Assembly (NCBI RefSeq): GCF_008919445.1
Contig: NZ_VSLG01000009.1
Location: forward strand, 79,015 to 143,014
Reading direction: 5' to 3'
DNA from: Serinicoccus kebangsaanensis
GTDB lineage: Bacteria; Actinomycetota; Actinomycetes; Actinomycetales; Dermatophilaceae
DNA length: 64,000 nt
The notes beneath the pieces are model-generated. The model had not been told where the DNA came from. It made no database searches and saw only the letters and a program-made list of their open reading frames with translations. Position numbers and translations under genes: made by a program. Below are positions 28,863 to 47,234 of the stretch, piece by piece (position 1 is the first letter of the stretch; each line of letters starts with the position of its first letter).

Positions 28863-31800
28863 TTGGCTGCCTCGCGCACTGCGAAGAAGACTGTGTCCAC
28901 CGCTCAGACGCCCTCCGGCCGGCTGAGCTTTGCGAAGATCCGGGAGCCCCTCGAGGTTCCCGATCTTCTCGCCCTCCAGACCGAGAGCTTCGACTGGCTG
29001 CTCGGCAACGAGGCCTGGCAGGCGCGGGTCGCCGACGCCCAGGCCGAGGGCCGGGACGACATCCCCAACACCTCTGGTCTGGAGGAGATCTTCGAGGAGA
29101 TCTCGCCGATCGAGGACTTCTCCGGCTCCATGTCGCTCAGCTTCCGCGACCACCGGTTCGAGGAGCAGAAGTACTCCGTGGAGGAGTGCCAGGAGAAGGA
29201 CATGACCTACTCCGCCCCGCTCTTCGTCACCGCGGAGTTCATCAACAACTCCACCGGTGAGATCAAGAGCCAGACCGTCTTCATGGGCGACTTCCCGCTG
29301 ATGACGCCGCGCGGCACCTTCATCGTCAACGGCACCGAGCGGGTCGTCGTCTCCCAGCTGGTCCGCAGCCCGGGCGTGTACTTCGAGCGCAGCCTGGACA
29401 AGACGTCCGACAAGGACATCTACTCGGCGAAGGTCATCCCCAGCCGTGGGGCCTGGCTCGAGTTCGAGATCGACAAGCGGGACCAGGTCGGGGTGCGGGT
29501 CGACCGCAAGCGCAAGCAGAGCGTCACCGTCCTGCTCAAGGCGCTGGGCTGGACGACGGACCAGATCCTCGAGGAGTTCGGCGACTACGAGTCGATCCGG
29601 CTCACCCTGGAGAAGGACCACACCACCGACCAGGACGAGGCGCTGCTGGACATCTACCGCAAGCTGCGGCCGGGCGAGCCCCCGACCCGCGACGCGGCCG
29701 AGGCCCTGCTCAACAACCTCTACTTCAACCCCAAGCGGTACGACCTGGCCAAGGTCGGGCGGTACAAGATCAACAAGAAGCTGGGTCTGCAGGCGCCGCT
29801 GTCGGAGTCGGTGCTCGGCACCGACGACGTCGTCGCGACGATCAAGTACCTCGTCGCGCTCCACGCCGGCGAGGAGACCGTCTCCAGCCCCACCGGCGAC
29901 GTCCCCGCCGAGGTCGACGACATCGACCACTTCGGCAACCGTCGCCTGCGCAGCGTCGGCGAGCTCATCCAGAACCAGGTGCGCACCGGGCTGTCCCGGA
30001 TGGAGCGCGTCGTGCGCGAGCGGATGACCACCCAGGACGTCGAGGCGATCACGCCGCAGACGCTGATCAACATCCGCCCCGTCGTGGCCTCCATCAAGGA
30101 GTTCTTCGGCACCAGCCAGCTGAGCCAGTTCATGGACCAGAACAACCCGCTCTCCGGGCTGACGCACAAGCGTCGTCTGTCCGCGCTGGGCCCGGGTGGT
30201 CTGTCCCGTGACCGCGCCGGCATGGAGGTGCGCGACGTGCACCCCAGCCACTACGGCCGGATGTGCCCGATCGAGACCCCCGAGGGGCCGAACATCGGCC
30301 TCATCGGCTCGCTGGCGTCCTACGGCCGGATCAACCCGTTCGGGTTCGTCGAGACGCCGTACCGCCGGGTCAAGAACGGCAAGGTCACCGATGTCGTCGA
30401 CTACCTGTCGGCCGGTGAGGAGGACCGCTTCGTCATCGCCCAGGCCAACGCGCAGCTGGACGACGACGGCACCTTCCTCGACGAGCGCGTTCTGGTCCGG
30501 GCGCGCGAGGGCGAGGCCGTCGACGTGCCCGCGTCCGAGGTGGACTACATGGACGTCTCCGCGCGCCAGATGGTGTCCGCGGCGACCGCGATGATCCCCT
30601 TCCTCGAGCACGACGACGCCAACCGTGCGCTGATGGGCGCCAACATGCAGCGGCAGGCCGTGCCGCTGGTCCGCGCCGAGGCACCGCTCGTCGGCACCGG
30701 GATGGAGCACCGTGCGGCGCTCGACTCCGGCGACGTCGTCCGGGCCGCCAAGGCCGGCGCCGTCCAGGAGGTGTCCGCGGACCTGGTCACGGTCGCGAAC
30801 GACGACGGGACCTACCAGTCCTACAAGATCAACAAGTTCACCCGGTCTAACCAGGGCAACTGCTACAACCAGCAGGTCCGGGTGGACGTGGGTGACCACG
30901 TCGACGCCGGGCAGCTCATCGCCGACGGTCCCGCGACCGACGGCGGCGAGATGGCCCTGGGTCGCAACCTGCTCGTGGCGTTCATGCCCTGGGAGGGCTA
31001 CAACTACGAGGACGCCATCATCCTGTCCCAGCGGCTGGTCCAGGACGACGTCCTCTCCTCGATCCACATCGAGGAGCACGAGATCGACGCCCGCGACACC
31101 AAGCTCGGGCCGGAGGAGATCACCCGGGACATCCCGAACGTCTCCGACGACGTGCTCGCCGACCTCGACGAGCGCGGCATCATCCGGATCGGCGCGGAGG
31201 TCCGCGACGGCGACCTGCTGGTCGGCAAGGTGACGCCCAAGGGCGAGACCGAGCTGACCCCGGAGGAGCGCCTGCTGCGCGCGATCTTCGGCGAGAAGGC
31301 CCGTGAGGTGCGGGACACCTCGATGAAGGTCCCGCACGGCGAGACCGGCACCGTCATCGGTGTCAAGGTGTTCGACCGCGAGGAGGGCGACGAGCTGCCC
31401 CCGGGTGTCAACCAGCTGGTGCGCGTCTACGTCGCGAACAAGCGGAAGATCACCGACGGGGACAAGCTCGCCGGCCGGCACGGCAACAAGGGCGTCATCT
31501 CCAAGATCCTCCCGGTGGAGGACATGCCCTTCCTGGAGGACGGCACGCCGGTCGACGTCGTGCTCAACCCGCTGGGTGTCCCGGGCCGGATGAACATCGG
31601 TCAGATCCTCGAGCTGCACCTCGGCTGGGCCGCGGCGCAGGGCTGGGCGATCGAGGGCGAGCCCGAGTGGGCCGAGCTCATCCCGCAGGACGCCCGCAGC
31701 GCCGAGGCGCGCACCCGGGTGGCCAGCCCCGTCTTCGACGGTGCCCGCGAGGAGGAGATCGCCGGTCTGCTCGACTCGACGACGCCCACCCGCGACGGGC

Positions 31801-32336
31801 AGCGGCTGATCGACTCCAGCGGCAAGACCAAGCTGTTCGACGGTCGCTCGGGCGAGCCCTTCCCGGACGAGATCTCGGTGGGCTACATGTACGTCCTCAA
31901 GCTGCACCACCTCGTGGACGACAAGATCCACGCGCGCAGCACCGGTCCGTACTCGATGATCACCCAGCAGCCGCTGGGCGGTAAGGCCCAGTTCGGCGGT
32001 CAGCGGTTCGGTGAGATGGAGGTCTGGGCCCTGGAGGCGTACGGCGCCGCCTACGCGCTGCAGGAGCTGCTCACCATCAAGTCCGACGACGTCACCGGCC
32101 GGGTCAAGGTCTACGAGTCGATCGTCAAGGGCGACAACGTGCCGGAGCCTGGCATCCCCGAGTCCTTCAAGGTGCTCATCAAGGAGATGCAGTCGCTCTG
32201 CCTGAACGTCGAGGTCCTGTCCTCCGACGGCAGCCAGATCGACCTGCGGGAGTCGGACACCGAGGTGTTCCGCGCCGCCGAGGAGCTCGGCATCGACCTG
32301 AGCCGGCGCGAGCCCAGCTCGGTCGAAGAAGTCTGA
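28863..32336 (+). CDS. rpoB: RNA polymerase subunit beta
   Basis: 1157 residues, forms the catalytic centre with beta'. I start at TTG 28863 ([10 protein letters not shown]) because GGAAGGA lies about 6 nt upstream and actinobacterial RpoB proteins begin this way; GTG 28848 would add five residues containing the ribosome site. The rifampicin pocket reads [20 protein letters not shown] and [18 protein letters not shown], the sensitive wild type. Later motifs include the [15 protein letters not shown] segment near the active site and [20 protein letters not shown] at the end. Cotranscribed with rpoC after a 101-bp gap. Confidence 0.97.
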   Translation: MAASRTAKKTVSTAQTPSGRLSFAKIREPLEVPDLLALQTESFDWLLGNEAWQARVADAQAEGRDDIPNTSGLEEIFEEISPIEDFSGSMSLSFRDHRFEEQKYSVEECQEKDMTYSAPLFVTAEFINNSTGEIKSQTVFMGDFPLMTPRGTFIVNGTERVVVSQLVRSPGVYFERSLDKTSDKDIYSAKVIPSRGAWLEFEIDKRDQVGVRVDRKRKQSVTVLLKALGWTTDQILEEFGDYESIRLTLEKDHTTDQDEALLDIYRKLRPGEPPTRDAAEALLNNLYFNPKRYDLAKVGRYKINKKLGLQAPLSESVLGTDDVVATIKYLVALHAGEETVSSPTGDVPAEVDDIDHFGNRRLRSVGELIQNQVRTGLSRMERVVRERMTTQDVEAITPQTLINIRPVVASIKEFFGTSQLSQFMDQNNPLSGLTHKRRLSALGPGGLSRDRAGMEVRDVHPSHYGRMCPIETPEGPNIGLIGSLASYGRINPFGFVETPYRRVKNGKVTDVVDYLSAGEEDRFVIAQANAQLDDDGTFLDERVLVRAREGEAVDVPASEVDYMDVSARQMVSAATAMIPFLEHDDANRALMGANMQRQAVPLVRAEAPLVGTGMEHRAALDSGDVVRAAKAGAVQEVSADLVTVANDDGTYQSYKINKFTRSNQGNCYNQQVRVDVGDHVDAGQLIADGPATDGGEMALGRNLLVAFMPWEGYNYEDAIILSQRLVQDDVLSSIHIEEHEIDARDTKLGPEEITRDIPNVSDDVLADLDERGIIRIGAEVRDGDLLVGKVTPKGETELTPEERLLRAIFGEKAREVRDTSMKVPHGETGTVIGVKVFDREEGDELPPGVNQLVRVYVANKRKITDGDKLAGRHGNKGVISKILPVEDMPFLEDGTPVDVVLNPLGVPGRMNIGQILELHLGWAAAQGWAIEGEPEWAELIPQDARSAEARTRVASPVFDGAREEEIAGLLDSTTPTRDGQRLIDSSGKTKLFDGRSGEPFPDEISVGYMYVLKLHHLVDDKIHARSTGPYSMITQQPLGGKAQFGGQRFGEMEVWALEAYGAAYALQELLTIKSDDVTGRVKVYESIVKGDNVPEPGIPESFKVLIKEMQSLCLNVEVLSSDGSQIDLRESDTEVFRAAEELGIDLSRREPSSVEEV

Positions 32337-32346
32337 GGTCTGCGCC

Positions 32347-32375
32347 CCGGGTCGGCGCTGCACGCGCCGACCCGG
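32347..32375 (+). terminator. Hairpin between rpoB and rpoC
   Basis: CCGGGTCGGCGC pairs perfectly with GCGCCGACCCGG around TGCAC. As rpoC has no obvious promoter after it, this is more likely a processing or partial-termination element than a full stop. Confidence 0.5.
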
Positions 32376-32437
32376 CGCACCCTCCACCGCACATCTAGAT
32401 CTAACGATTCTCACGAGATCACGAGAGAAGGAATCAC

Positions 32438-36364
<3,927 letters not shown>

Positions 36365-36395
36365 GCCGGCGTCCGGCCTGACCACAGGCACCGAT

Positions 36396-36435
36396 CAGGG
36401 GCGGGTATGCCGAGCCCACGGCATACCCGCCCCTG
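36396..36435 (+). terminator. Terminator after rpoC
   Basis: CAGGGGCGGGTATGCCG pairs perfectly over 17 bp with its complement at 36419-36435, loop AGCCCA. The stem includes both orientations of the frequent GTATGCC heptamer. Confidence 0.85.
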
Positions 36436-36458
36436 CGGCGTCTGCCGGGTGTGACGAT

Positions 36459-36488
36459 TTGTCCGAGCACCCCCGCAACCGGTAGTCT
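36459..36488 (+). promoter_or_regulatory. Promoter of rpsL-rpsG-fusA-tuf
   Basis: TTGTCC (36459-36464), 18-bp spacer, TAGTCT (36483-36488). Confidence 0.65.
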
Positions 36489-36745
36489 GGAGAGTCGTGT
36501 GCGGGCTAGGCCCTGCGCGCGCGCAGGTTCTCGTGCCTGCAACCACCTCTCGCCGGGCAGTCCGCCCGGTCCCTCGTGCGGCGCGTCAGCGCCTGCGGCG
36601 GGCCGGTCGGGAAGTGCAGGGGAGAGCAGCGTGTCCGACACGCCCGACCTCGGGTGCGGAGGGCAGGCCCAACCCTAGGAGCGTGACCTGCGGGGACGGA
36701 CGTCCGCGCGGCGAACGAAGACCATCACGACTGAGAAGAGCATCA
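36489..36745 (+). promoter_or_regulatory. Non-coding 5' leader of rpsL
   Basis: About 250 nt without a convincing gene. An in-frame extension of rpsL exists (from 36497), but its protein sequence is low-complexity Arg/Ala/Pro and unlike S12, so I treat the region as leader. It ends with GAGAAGAG before the rpsL GTG. Confidence 0.55.
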
Positions 36746-37120
36746 GTGCCTACGATCAACCAGCTTGTCCGCAAGGGCCGGCAGGACAAGGTCAAGAAGA
36801 CCAACTCCCCGGCGCTCAAGGGCAACCCGCAGCGCCGTGGCGTCTGCACCCGCGTCTACACCACCACCCCCAAGAAGCCGAACTCCGCCCTGCGCAAGGT
36901 CGCCCGCGTGCGGCTCACCAGCGGCGTCGAGGTCACGGCCTACATCCCGGGCGTGGGCCACAACCTGCAGGAGCACTCCATCGTGCTCGTCCGCGGTGGC
37001 CGGGTGAAGGACCTGCCCGGTGTCCGCTACAAGATCATCCGCGGGTCCCTGGACACCCAGGGCGTCAAGGGCCGCAACCAGGCCCGTTCCCGCTACGGCG
37101 CGAAGAAGGAGAAGAAGTAA
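36746..37120 (+). CDS. rpsL: Ribosomal protein uS12
   Basis: 124 residues, exactly the usual length, from GTG 36746. Decoding-centre protein of the 30S subunit. Both residues altered in streptomycin resistance are wild type: Lys43 in [12 protein letters not shown] and Lys88 in [12 protein letters not shown]. Its stop overlaps the rpsG start (TAATG), so the two are coupled. Confidence 0.98.
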   Translation: MPTINQLVRKGRQDKVKKTNSPALKGNPQRRGVCTRVYTTTPKKPNSALRKVARVRLTSGVEVTAYIPGVGHNLQEHSIVLVRGGRVKDLPGVRYKIIRGSLDTQGVKGRNQARSRYGAKKEKK

Positions 37121-37590
37121 TGCCTCGTAAGGGCCCCGCTCCGAAGCGCCCCCTCATCAACGACCCCGTCTACGGCTCGACCCTGGTCACCCAGCTGGTC
37201 AACAAGATCCTGCTGGACGGCAAGAAGGCGACCGCCGAGCGCATCGTCTACGGCGCCCTGGAGGGCTGCCGGGCCAAGACCGGCACGGACCCGGTGCAGA
37301 CGCTCAAGCGCGCGCTGGACAACGTCAAGCCGGCCCTGGAGGTCAAGTCCCGCCGCGTCGGTGGCGCGACCTACCAGGTCCCGGTCGAGGTCAAGCCGGG
37401 TCGCAGCACCACGCTGGCCCTGCGCTGGCTGGTCGGCTACTCGCGGCAGCGCCGCGAGAAGACGATGACCGAGCGCCTCATGAACGAGATCCTCGACGCC
37501 AGCAACGGCCTCGGTGCCGCGGTCAAGCGCCGCGAGGACACGCACAAGATGGCCGACGCCAACAAGGCGTTCGCCCACTACCGCTGGTAA
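37120..37590 (+). CDS. rpsG: Ribosomal protein uS7
   Basis: 156 residues. Primary 16S rRNA-binding protein that nucleates the 30S head and contacts the E site. Motifs: [39 protein letters not shown] and the C-terminal [18 protein letters not shown]. Second gene of the str operon. Confidence 0.98.
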   Translation: MPRKGPAPKRPLINDPVYGSTLVTQLVNKILLDGKKATAERIVYGALEGCRAKTGTDPVQTLKRALDNVKPALEVKSRRVGGATYQVPVEVKPGRSTTLALRWLVGYSRQRREKTMTERLMNEILDASNGLGAAVKRREDTHKMADANKAFAHYRW

Positions 37591-37644
37591 TCCCGACCGC
37601 GGTTCACCACGACCTGACGAAGACCCGACCAGAGAAGAGAGACT

Positions 37645-39747
<2,103 letters not shown>

Positions 39748-39861
39748 GCCCGCTCACTCCGTCCGCGGAGTGATGGACCGAGCAACACCCATCCCAGATG
39801 TCGCCCCCGGCACCCAGCCGGTGACGATTGCACATCCCGAGTCCAACAGGAGGACACGCAA

Positions 39862-41055
<1,194 letters not shown>

Positions 41056-41083
41056 GCATCTGACCCCCGCCGCACGGCAGCCG

Positions 41084-41113
41084 GACCCCCGTCACCAGCT
41101 CGGTGGCGGGGGT
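41084..41113 (+). terminator. Terminator after tuf
   Basis: ACCCCCGTCACC (41085-41096) pairs with GGTGGCGGGGGT (41102-41113), 12 bp including one G-T, loop AGCTC. Confidence 0.8.
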
Positions 41114-41237
41114 TCGTGCCTGTCCGGCGGCACCCGACCCGCGCGCCAGGGGTGCTTGCCGTCGCGGCACCCACGGGGCTACCTTTAGCCAGTCCACCGC
41201 TCGCGGGGAGCGGGGCGTGAAGGTGAAGGGTCCCACC

Positions 41238-42635
41238 ATGGCATCGACGACCGAGTCACAGGCACCGGAGACGCCGTCCAAGAACCGGATGTCGCTCACC
41301 ACCCAGATCACCATCGCCCTGGTGGCCGGAGCAGTCGTGGGCAGTCTGCTCAACAGCGTCGCGGGCATCGGGTGGGTCAACGACCACATCATCGAGGGCA
41401 TCCTCAGCCTGGTCGCCGACGGCTTCGTGCGGCTGCTGCAGATGCTGGTCGTGCCGCTGGTGGTCTTCTCGCTGATCACCGGGGTGGCCGGGATCGGCGA
41501 CATCAAGCTGCTCGGCCGGGTCGGGGGCAAGGCCTTCGCGCTCTACGTCGGCACGACCGCCCTGGCGATCACCACGGCGATCCTGCTGGCCCTGGTCATC
41601 GGTCCGGGCAAGGGCTTCGACATGTCCGGGGTGGACACGAGCGGCATGGAGGGCGCCGCCAACGACGAGACCTTCTGGGAGACCCTGGCCTCGATCATCC
41701 CCGGCAACCCCATCGCGGCGTTCGCCGAGGGCGACATGCTGCAGATCATCTTCTACGTCATCATCGTCGGCATCGCGGCGCTGATGCTGGGGGAGCGGTC
41801 GGCGGGCTTCCTCAAGGCCTGCGAGTACATGAACGAGCTGATGATGAAGGTCGTCACGATCGTCATGATGTTCGCGCCGATCGGCGTCTTCGCCCTGCTG
41901 ACCCGGGCCTTCGCCCGCGAGGGGTACGACCTCTTCGTCCCGCTGGCCTCCTACGTCGTGACGCTGGTGGGGGCGCTCTTCTTCCACCTGTTCGTGACGA
42001 TCCTCGTGCTGTTCTGGCTGTTCACCCGGCTCAGCCCCACGATGTTCCTGCGCAAGATGCGGGCCGTGCAGCTCTTCGCCTTCTCGACCGCGTCGTCCAA
42101 CGCCACCATCCCGGTGACCATGCGTGCGGTGAACCAGCGGATGGGTGTCGACCGCGGAGTCGCCTCCTTCACGGTCCCCTTCGGTGCGACCATCAACATG
42201 GACGGCACCGCCATCATGCAGGGTGTCGCGACGGTCTTCATCGCCAACGTGTACGGCATCGACCTGGGGCTCGGCGGATACCTCACGGTCATCGGTATGG
42301 CGGTGCTCGCCTCGATCGGCACCGCGGGTGTGCCCGGGGTGGGTCTGATCATGCTCACCATGGTGCTCAACCAGGTCGGTCTGCCGGTCGAGGGCATCGC
42401 GATCATCATCGGCGTGGACCGGCTGATGGACATGATCCGCACCGCCGTCAACGTCACCGGCGACGCCATGGTCAGCACCGCCGTCGCCAAGAGCGAGGGC
42501 GAGATGGACACCGACATCTTCAACGACCCGACGGCGGGCGAGTTCGACATCTCCGACGTCGACCTGGACGACCTCGACGACGACGGGGTGCCGGACGCGG
42601 AGGAGCGGGCCGGCGCGCAGCGCGCCCGCAGCTGA
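41238..42635 (+). CDS. Dicarboxylate/amino acid:cation symporter (DAACS)
   Basis: 465 residues, GltP/DctA-type secondary transporter taking up glutamate, aspartate or C4-dicarboxylates with Na+ or H+. About eight membrane segments and two re-entrant loops: AFSTASSNATIPVTMRAV (HP1, serine-rich), GATINMDGTAIMQGVATVF (NMDGT cation site) and IGTAGVPGVG (HP2). The last ~35 residues are very acidic (ISDVDLDDLDDDGVPDAEE), an unusual tail. ATG 41238 follows GAAGGG. It sits alone between the str and S10 operons. Confidence 0.9.
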   Translation: MASTTESQAPETPSKNRMSLTTQITIALVAGAVVGSLLNSVAGIGWVNDHIIEGILSLVADGFVRLLQMLVVPLVVFSLITGVAGIGDIKLLGRVGGKAFALYVGTTALAITTAILLALVIGPGKGFDMSGVDTSGMEGAANDETFWETLASIIPGNPIAAFAEGDMLQIIFYVIIVGIAALMLGERSAGFLKACEYMNELMMKVVTIVMMFAPIGVFALLTRAFAREGYDLFVPLASYVVTLVGALFFHLFVTILVLFWLFTRLSPTMFLRKMRAVQLFAFSTASSNATIPVTMRAVNQRMGVDRGVASFTVPFGATINMDGTAIMQGVATVFIANVYGIDLGLGGYLTVIGMAVLASIGTAGVPGVGLIMLTMVLNQVGLPVEGIAIIIGVDRLMDMIRTAVNVTGDAMVSTAVAKSEGEMDTDIFNDPTAGEFDISDVDLDDLDDDGVPDAEERAGAQRARS

Positions 42636-42738
42636 GCCCGTCCCCGCACCGAGGTCGGGTCTGCGCATCCCCTCGGTCGTGAGGGCGGCGACGGGGGTGC
42701 CCGTCGGTGACGGCACCCCGGTGCCCGAGGATGGTGCC

Positions 42739-43380
42739 ATGCTCGTCTGGTACGCCGCCTACGGCTCGAACCTGCACCGGGACCGCTTTCTCCGCTATCT
42801 CCAGGGCGGGCAGCCCGACGGAGCCCGCCGGACCCACGCCGGGGCCAGGGATCCCTCAGATCCTCGCGCCGAGGCTCCCTACCGTCTTCCCGGGCGCCTG
42901 CGCTTCGGCTGGGACTCACCCACGTGGGGTGGCGGCATCGCGTTCTACGAGGCACACGGTCCCGGTGAGGAGGGAGAGGGGGAGGGTGACGCGAGCGAGG
43001 GCGTGGTGCTCGCCCGGGCCTACCTCCTGACCGGTGAGCAGTTCGCGGACGTCGTCGCCCAGGAGATGCGCCGGGCCCCCGGGCAGGCGCTGGACCTCGC
43101 GCCGGCGCTGAGTGCCGGGCGCCACGCCTACGGCCCGGGGCGCTACGAGACGGTGCACCACGTGGGCGACCTCGACGGACGGCCGGTCCTCACGTTCACC
43201 GCCGACCGCCCGGGCGACCTGCCCGAGAATCCCCCGGCCCCGGCCTACCTGCGGACCATCGCGGCCGGGCTGGCCGACGCCCACGACCTGGCCCCGGACG
43301 CCGTGGTCACCTACCTCCGCCGGTGCTCCCCGGTGGCCGAGTCGTGGACGAGCGAGGAGCTCACCGATCTGCTCCGGTAG
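42739..43380 (+). CDS. Gamma-glutamylcyclotransferase-like protein
   Basis: 213 residues. Begins VWYAAYGSNLHRDRFLRYLQ: the YGSNL loop is the hallmark of the GGCT/AIG2-like fold. Such actinobacterial proteins are often mislabelled histone deacetylase in databases. Activity on gamma-glutamyl amines or glutathione is possible but unproven; I cannot place the catalytic glutamate with confidence. ATG 42739 lies 6 nt after GAGGAT (42727-42732), suggesting leaderless transcription; upstream in-frame sequence is not conserved-looking. Confidence 0.7.
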   Translation: MLVWYAAYGSNLHRDRFLRYLQGGQPDGARRTHAGARDPSDPRAEAPYRLPGRLRFGWDSPTWGGGIAFYEAHGPGEEGEGEGDASEGVVLARAYLLTGEQFADVVAQEMRRAPGQALDLAPALSAGRHAYGPGRYETVHHVGDLDGRPVLTFTADRPGDLPENPPAPAYLRTIAAGLADAHDLAPDAVVTYLRRCSPVAESWTSEELTDLLR

Positions 43381-43417
43381 GTCGCCGGTCGCCCGGATCG
43401 ACGGGCCCGCCACCGAT

Positions 43418-43447
43418 TTGAGGTGCTGGCGCGCTTCATGGCACACT
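43418..43447 (+). promoter_or_regulatory. Candidate promoter of the S10 operon
   Basis: TTGAGG (43418-43423) and CACACT (43442-43447) with an 18-bp spacer, about 260 bp before rpsJ. The -10 is a weak match; a second -35-like TTGACG lies at 43459. Confidence 0.45.
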
Positions 43448-43465
43448 AGACAGGTTGCTTGACGC

Positions 43466-43526
43466 GCGGCGCACACCCATGTGTGCGTCGCCGGCCGTCC
43501 AGCACGCACCCGAGTGTGCGGGCGAC
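43466..43526 (+). promoter_or_regulatory. S10 leader with two competing hairpins
   Basis: Hairpin 1 pairs 43466-43476 with 43481-43491 (11 bp including one G-T, loop CCAT). Hairpin 2 pairs GTCGCC (43487-43492) with GGCGAC (43521-43526), with an inner CGCAC/GTGCG stem. The two share 43487-43491 and cannot form together. The rest of the 327-bp gap holds no gene. L4-type autoregulation is known for S10 leaders in other bacteria; here it is only suggested. Confidence 0.5.
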
Positions 43527-43707
43527 GGCAGCGCAAGCCCCGGCGGCACAGACGTCGGGCACGGACACCGCCCGTAGAGATCGACAGATCGTTGGGTCGC
43601 GTCCGCGGGAGGCGCGACACGCCCGACCGCGGGGGTCGGTGGAGGTGCCAGGCCGCAGCCGGACCCCGAATGTTCCAGACGGACGACGAGAGAGAGTCAG
43701 ACAAGCG

Positions 43708-44016
43708 ATGGCGGGACAGAAGATCCGCATCCGGCTGAAGTCGTACGACCACGAGGTCATCGACAGCTCGGCGCGCAAGATCGTTGACACGGTGACCCGT
43801 GCTGGCGCCACGGTGGTCGGCCCGGTGCCGCTCCCGACGGAGAAGAACGTCTTCTGCGTCATCCGGTCGCCGCACAAGTACAAGGACAGCCGCGAGCACT
43901 TCGAGATGCGCACCCACAAGCGGCTGATCGACATCGTCGACCCCACTCCCAAGGCGGTCGACTCCTTGATGCGTCTCGACCTCCCGGCGGACGTCAACAT
44001 CGAGATCAAGCTGTGA
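43708..44016 (+). CDS. rpsJ: Ribosomal protein uS10
   Basis: 102 residues, standard length from ATG 43708 ([19 protein letters not shown]). 30S protein that is also NusE in rRNA antitermination. Motif [20 protein letters not shown]. First gene of a long S10-spc run in which most genes overlap or lie close together. Confidence 0.98.
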   Translation: MAGQKIRIRLKSYDHEVIDSSARKIVDTVTRAGATVVGPVPLPTEKNVFCVIRSPHKYKDSREHFEMRTHKRLIDIVDPTPKAVDSLMRLDLPADVNIEIKL

Positions 44017-44699
44017 GTGTGACCACGATGACTACTGCGACTACTGCATCGACCACGGCGCGCACCGTGAAGGGCGTGCTCGGTGAGAAGCTCGGCATGA
44101 CCCAGGTCTGGGACGCCGAGAACCGTCTCGTCCCGGTCACGGTCATCAAGGCCGGCCCGGCCGTCGTCACCCAGGTCCGCGCCGTCGAGACCGACGGCTA
44201 CGACGCGGTCCAGATCGCCTTCGGCGCGATCGACCCGCGCAAGGTGACGCAGCCGCTCAAGGGCCACTTCGCCAAGGCGGGCGTGACCCCGCGTCGCCAC
44301 GTCGCGGAGCTGCGCACCGCCGACGCCGCCGACTACGAGCTCGGCCAGGAGATCACCGCCGAGACCTTCGAGGGCGGCCAGAAGGTGGACGTGACCGGCA
44401 CCACCAAGGGCAAGGGCTTCGCCGGCGTCATGAAGCGCCACGGCTTCTCCGGTGTGGGCGCGTCGCACGGTGCGCACCGCAACCACCGCAAGCCGGGGTC
44501 CATCGGTGGCTGCGCCACCCCGGGCCGCGTCTTCAAGGGTCTGCGCATGGCCGGCCGCATGGGCGGCGAGCGTCAGACCACCCCGAACCTGACCGTCCAC
44601 GCCGTGGACGCCGAGAAGGGTCTGCTGCTGATCAAGGGCGCCGTCCCCGGCCCCCGCGGCGGAGTCGTCCTCGTGCGCACGGCCGCGAAGGGTGCGTGA
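44013..44699 (+). CDS. rplC: Ribosomal protein uL3
   Basis: 228 residues; reaches the peptidyl-transferase centre. [20 protein letters not shown] and the loop [20 protein letters not shown] are diagnostic. GTG 44013 overlaps the rpsJ stop; ATG 44028 is an alternative that removes five residues of a Thr/Ala-rich N-terminal extension. Which is used cannot be decided from the weak ribosome site. Confidence 0.96.
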   Translation: MSVTTMTTATTASTTARTVKGVLGEKLGMTQVWDAENRLVPVTVIKAGPAVVTQVRAVETDGYDAVQIAFGAIDPRKVTQPLKGHFAKAGVTPRRHVAELRTADAADYELGQEITAETFEGGQKVDVTGTTKGKGFAGVMKRHGFSGVGASHGAHRNHRKPGSIGGCATPGRVFKGLRMAGRMGGERQTTPNLTVHAVDAEKGLLLIKGAVPGPRGGVVLVRTAAKGA

Positions 44700-44706
44700 A
44701 CCAGCC

Positions 44707-45357
44707 ATGACCACCATCACCATCACCAAGCCCGCCGGTGGCGACGCCGGGACCGTGGACCTGCCCGCCGAGCTGTTCGACGTGCAGACCAACGTCCCCC
44801 TGATCCACCAGGTCGTCGTGGCCCAGCTGGCTGCCGCCCGCCAGGGCACGCACGCCACCAAGACCCGCGGTGACGTCCGCGGCGGTGGCCGCAAGCCCTA
44901 CCGTCAGAAGGGCACCGGTCGCGCGCGTCAGGGCTCGACCCGGGCGCCGCAGTTCGCCGGCGGTGGCACGGTCCACGGGCCGCAGCCGCGCAGCTACGCC
45001 CAGAAGACGCCCAAGAAGATGAAGGCCGCCGCGCTGCGCGGTGCCCTCTCGGACCGGGCTCGTCACGGCCGCATCCACGTGCTGTCCGGGCTGGTCGAGG
45101 GCCAGACCCCGTCGACCCGGACGGCGCGCACCGCGCTGCAGGCGCTGTCCGACCGGCCGAACTTCCTCGTGGTCCTGGACCGCGCGGACGAGGTCGGGCT
45201 GCGCAGCGTGCGCAACATGCCCGACGTGCACGTGCTGTTCGTCGACCAGCTCAACACCTACGACGTGCTGTGCGCCGACGACGTGGTCTTCACCCAGGCC
45301 GCCCTGGACACCTTCATCTCCGGCGTGCCCGCCGCGACTGCCGAGGAGACCAAGTGA
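44707..45357 (+). CDS. rplD: Ribosomal protein uL4
   Basis: 216 residues. Lines the exit tunnel with the loop [20 protein letters not shown] and [20 protein letters not shown]. In E. coli it also represses the S10 operon. ATG 44707. Its stop overlaps the rplW GTG start. Confidence 0.97.
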   Translation: MTTITITKPAGGDAGTVDLPAELFDVQTNVPLIHQVVVAQLAAARQGTHATKTRGDVRGGGRKPYRQKGTGRARQGSTRAPQFAGGGTVHGPQPRSYAQKTPKKMKAAALRGALSDRARHGRIHVLSGLVEGQTPSTRTARTALQALSDRPNFLVVLDRADEVGLRSVRNMPDVHVLFVDQLNTYDVLCADDVVFTQAALDTFISGVPAATAEETK

Positions 45358-45659
45358 GCACTGCATTCAGCACCCAGAAGGACCCGCGCGACATCCTGCT
45401 CTCGCCCGTGGTGTCGGAGAAGTCGTACGCGCTGCTCGACCAGGGCAAGTACACCTTCCTGGTGGACCCGCGCGCGAACAAGTCCGAGATCAAGAAGGCC
45501 GTCGAGTCGATCTTCGACGTCAAGGTCTCCTCGGTCCACACGATGAACCGCCAGGGCAAGGCCCGCCGGACCCGCTTCGGCATGGGCCGGCGCAAGGACA
45601 CCAAGCGGGCCATCGTCACGCTCCGTGAGGGCTCCATCGACATCTTCGGCACGCTGTAG
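45354..45659 (+). CDS. rplW: Ribosomal protein uL23
   Basis: 101 residues, at the tunnel exit where trigger factor and SRP dock. [20 protein letters not shown] and [13 protein letters not shown] are typical. GTG 45354 overlaps the rplD stop (GTGA). Confidence 0.97.
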   Translation: MSTAFSTQKDPRDILLSPVVSEKSYALLDQGKYTFLVDPRANKSEIKKAVESIFDVKVSSVHTMNRQGKARRTRFGMGRRKDTKRAIVTLREGSIDIFGTL

Positions 45660-45694
45660 GGCCGGAAGAGGAAGAAGCTAGAGGACTTTCGAGA

Positions 45695-46531
<837 letters not shown>

Positions 46532-46551
46532 GTTTAGGAGCAGTCCGAAGA

Positions 46552-46833
46552 ATGCCTCGCAGCCTGAAGAAGGGCCCGTTCGTCGACGCCCACCTCACCA
46601 AGAAGGTGGACGCCCAGAACGAGGCCGGAACCAAGAACGTCATCAAGACCTGGTCCCGCCGGTCGATGATCACGCCCGACATGCTCGGTCACACCCTCGC
46701 GGTCCACGACGGCCGCAAGCACGTCCCGGTCTTCGTGACCGAGTCGATGGTGGGCCACAAGCTCGGTGAGTTCGCTCCGACCCGCACGTTCAAGGGTCAC
46801 GAGAAGGACGACAGGAAGGGTCGCCGGCGATGA
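46552..46833 (+). CDS. rpsS: Ribosomal protein uS19
   Basis: 93 residues, exactly standard from ATG 46552 ([15 protein letters not shown]). Binds 16S rRNA in the head with S13. [20 protein letters not shown] and [20 protein letters not shown] are diagnostic. TTAGGAG lies 13-19 nt upstream of the ATG. Confidence 0.98.
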   Translation: MPRSLKKGPFVDAHLTKKVDAQNEAGTKNVIKTWSRRSMITPDMLGHTLAVHDGRKHVPVFVTESMVGHKLGEFAPTRTFKGHEKDDRKGRRR

Positions 46834-46868
46834 CGACCACCACGAACAGCACGGAAGAAGGATTCGTC

Positions 46869-47234
46869 ATGGAAGCCAAGGCGCAGGCGCGGTTCGTCCG
46901 CGTGACGCCGATGAAGGCACGCCGTGTCGTCGACCTCATCCGGGGCAAGAGCGTCCCGGAGGCGCAGGCCATGATGCGGTTCGCGCCGCAGAGCGCCAGC
47001 GAGCCGGTCCTCAAGGTCCTGAACAGCGCGGTCGCCAACGCGCGGCACGCCGCGGACACCGCCGGCTCGGGCATCGACGAGTCGACGCTGGTCGTGTCGG
47101 CCGCCTTCGTCGACGAGGGCCCGACCATGAAGCGCTTCCGGCCGCGTGCCCAGGGCCGCGCCAGCCGGATCAACAAGCGCACCAGCCACATCACCGTGGT
47201 TGTCGCCGAGAAGACCAAGGGAGGTGCCCGCTGA
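46869..47234 (+). CDS. rplV: Ribosomal protein uL22
   Basis: 121 residues from ATG 46869 ([20 protein letters not shown]), which has GAAGGA 6 nt upstream and matches where L22 proteins start. An in-frame ATG at 46830 overlapping the rpsS stop would add 13 unconserved residues. The tunnel beta-hairpin is [20 protein letters not shown]. Its stop overlaps rpsC. Confidence 0.95.
   Translation: MEAKAQARFVRVTPMKARRVVDLIRGKSVPEAQAMMRFAPQSASEPVLKVLNSAVANARHAADTAGSGIDESTLVVSAAFVDEGPTMKRFRPRAQGRASRINKRTSHITVVVAEKTKGGAR

Noticed and set aside
30100..30230. Rifampicin-resistance changes in rpoB and streptomycin-resistance changes in rpsL
   Set aside because: The rifampicin region and S12 Lys43/Lys88 are all wild type.
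36497..36745. Extra coding sequence upstream of rpsL
   Set aside because: In frame but low-complexity; S12 has its exact standard length from GTG 36746, and promoter and leader features fit the region.
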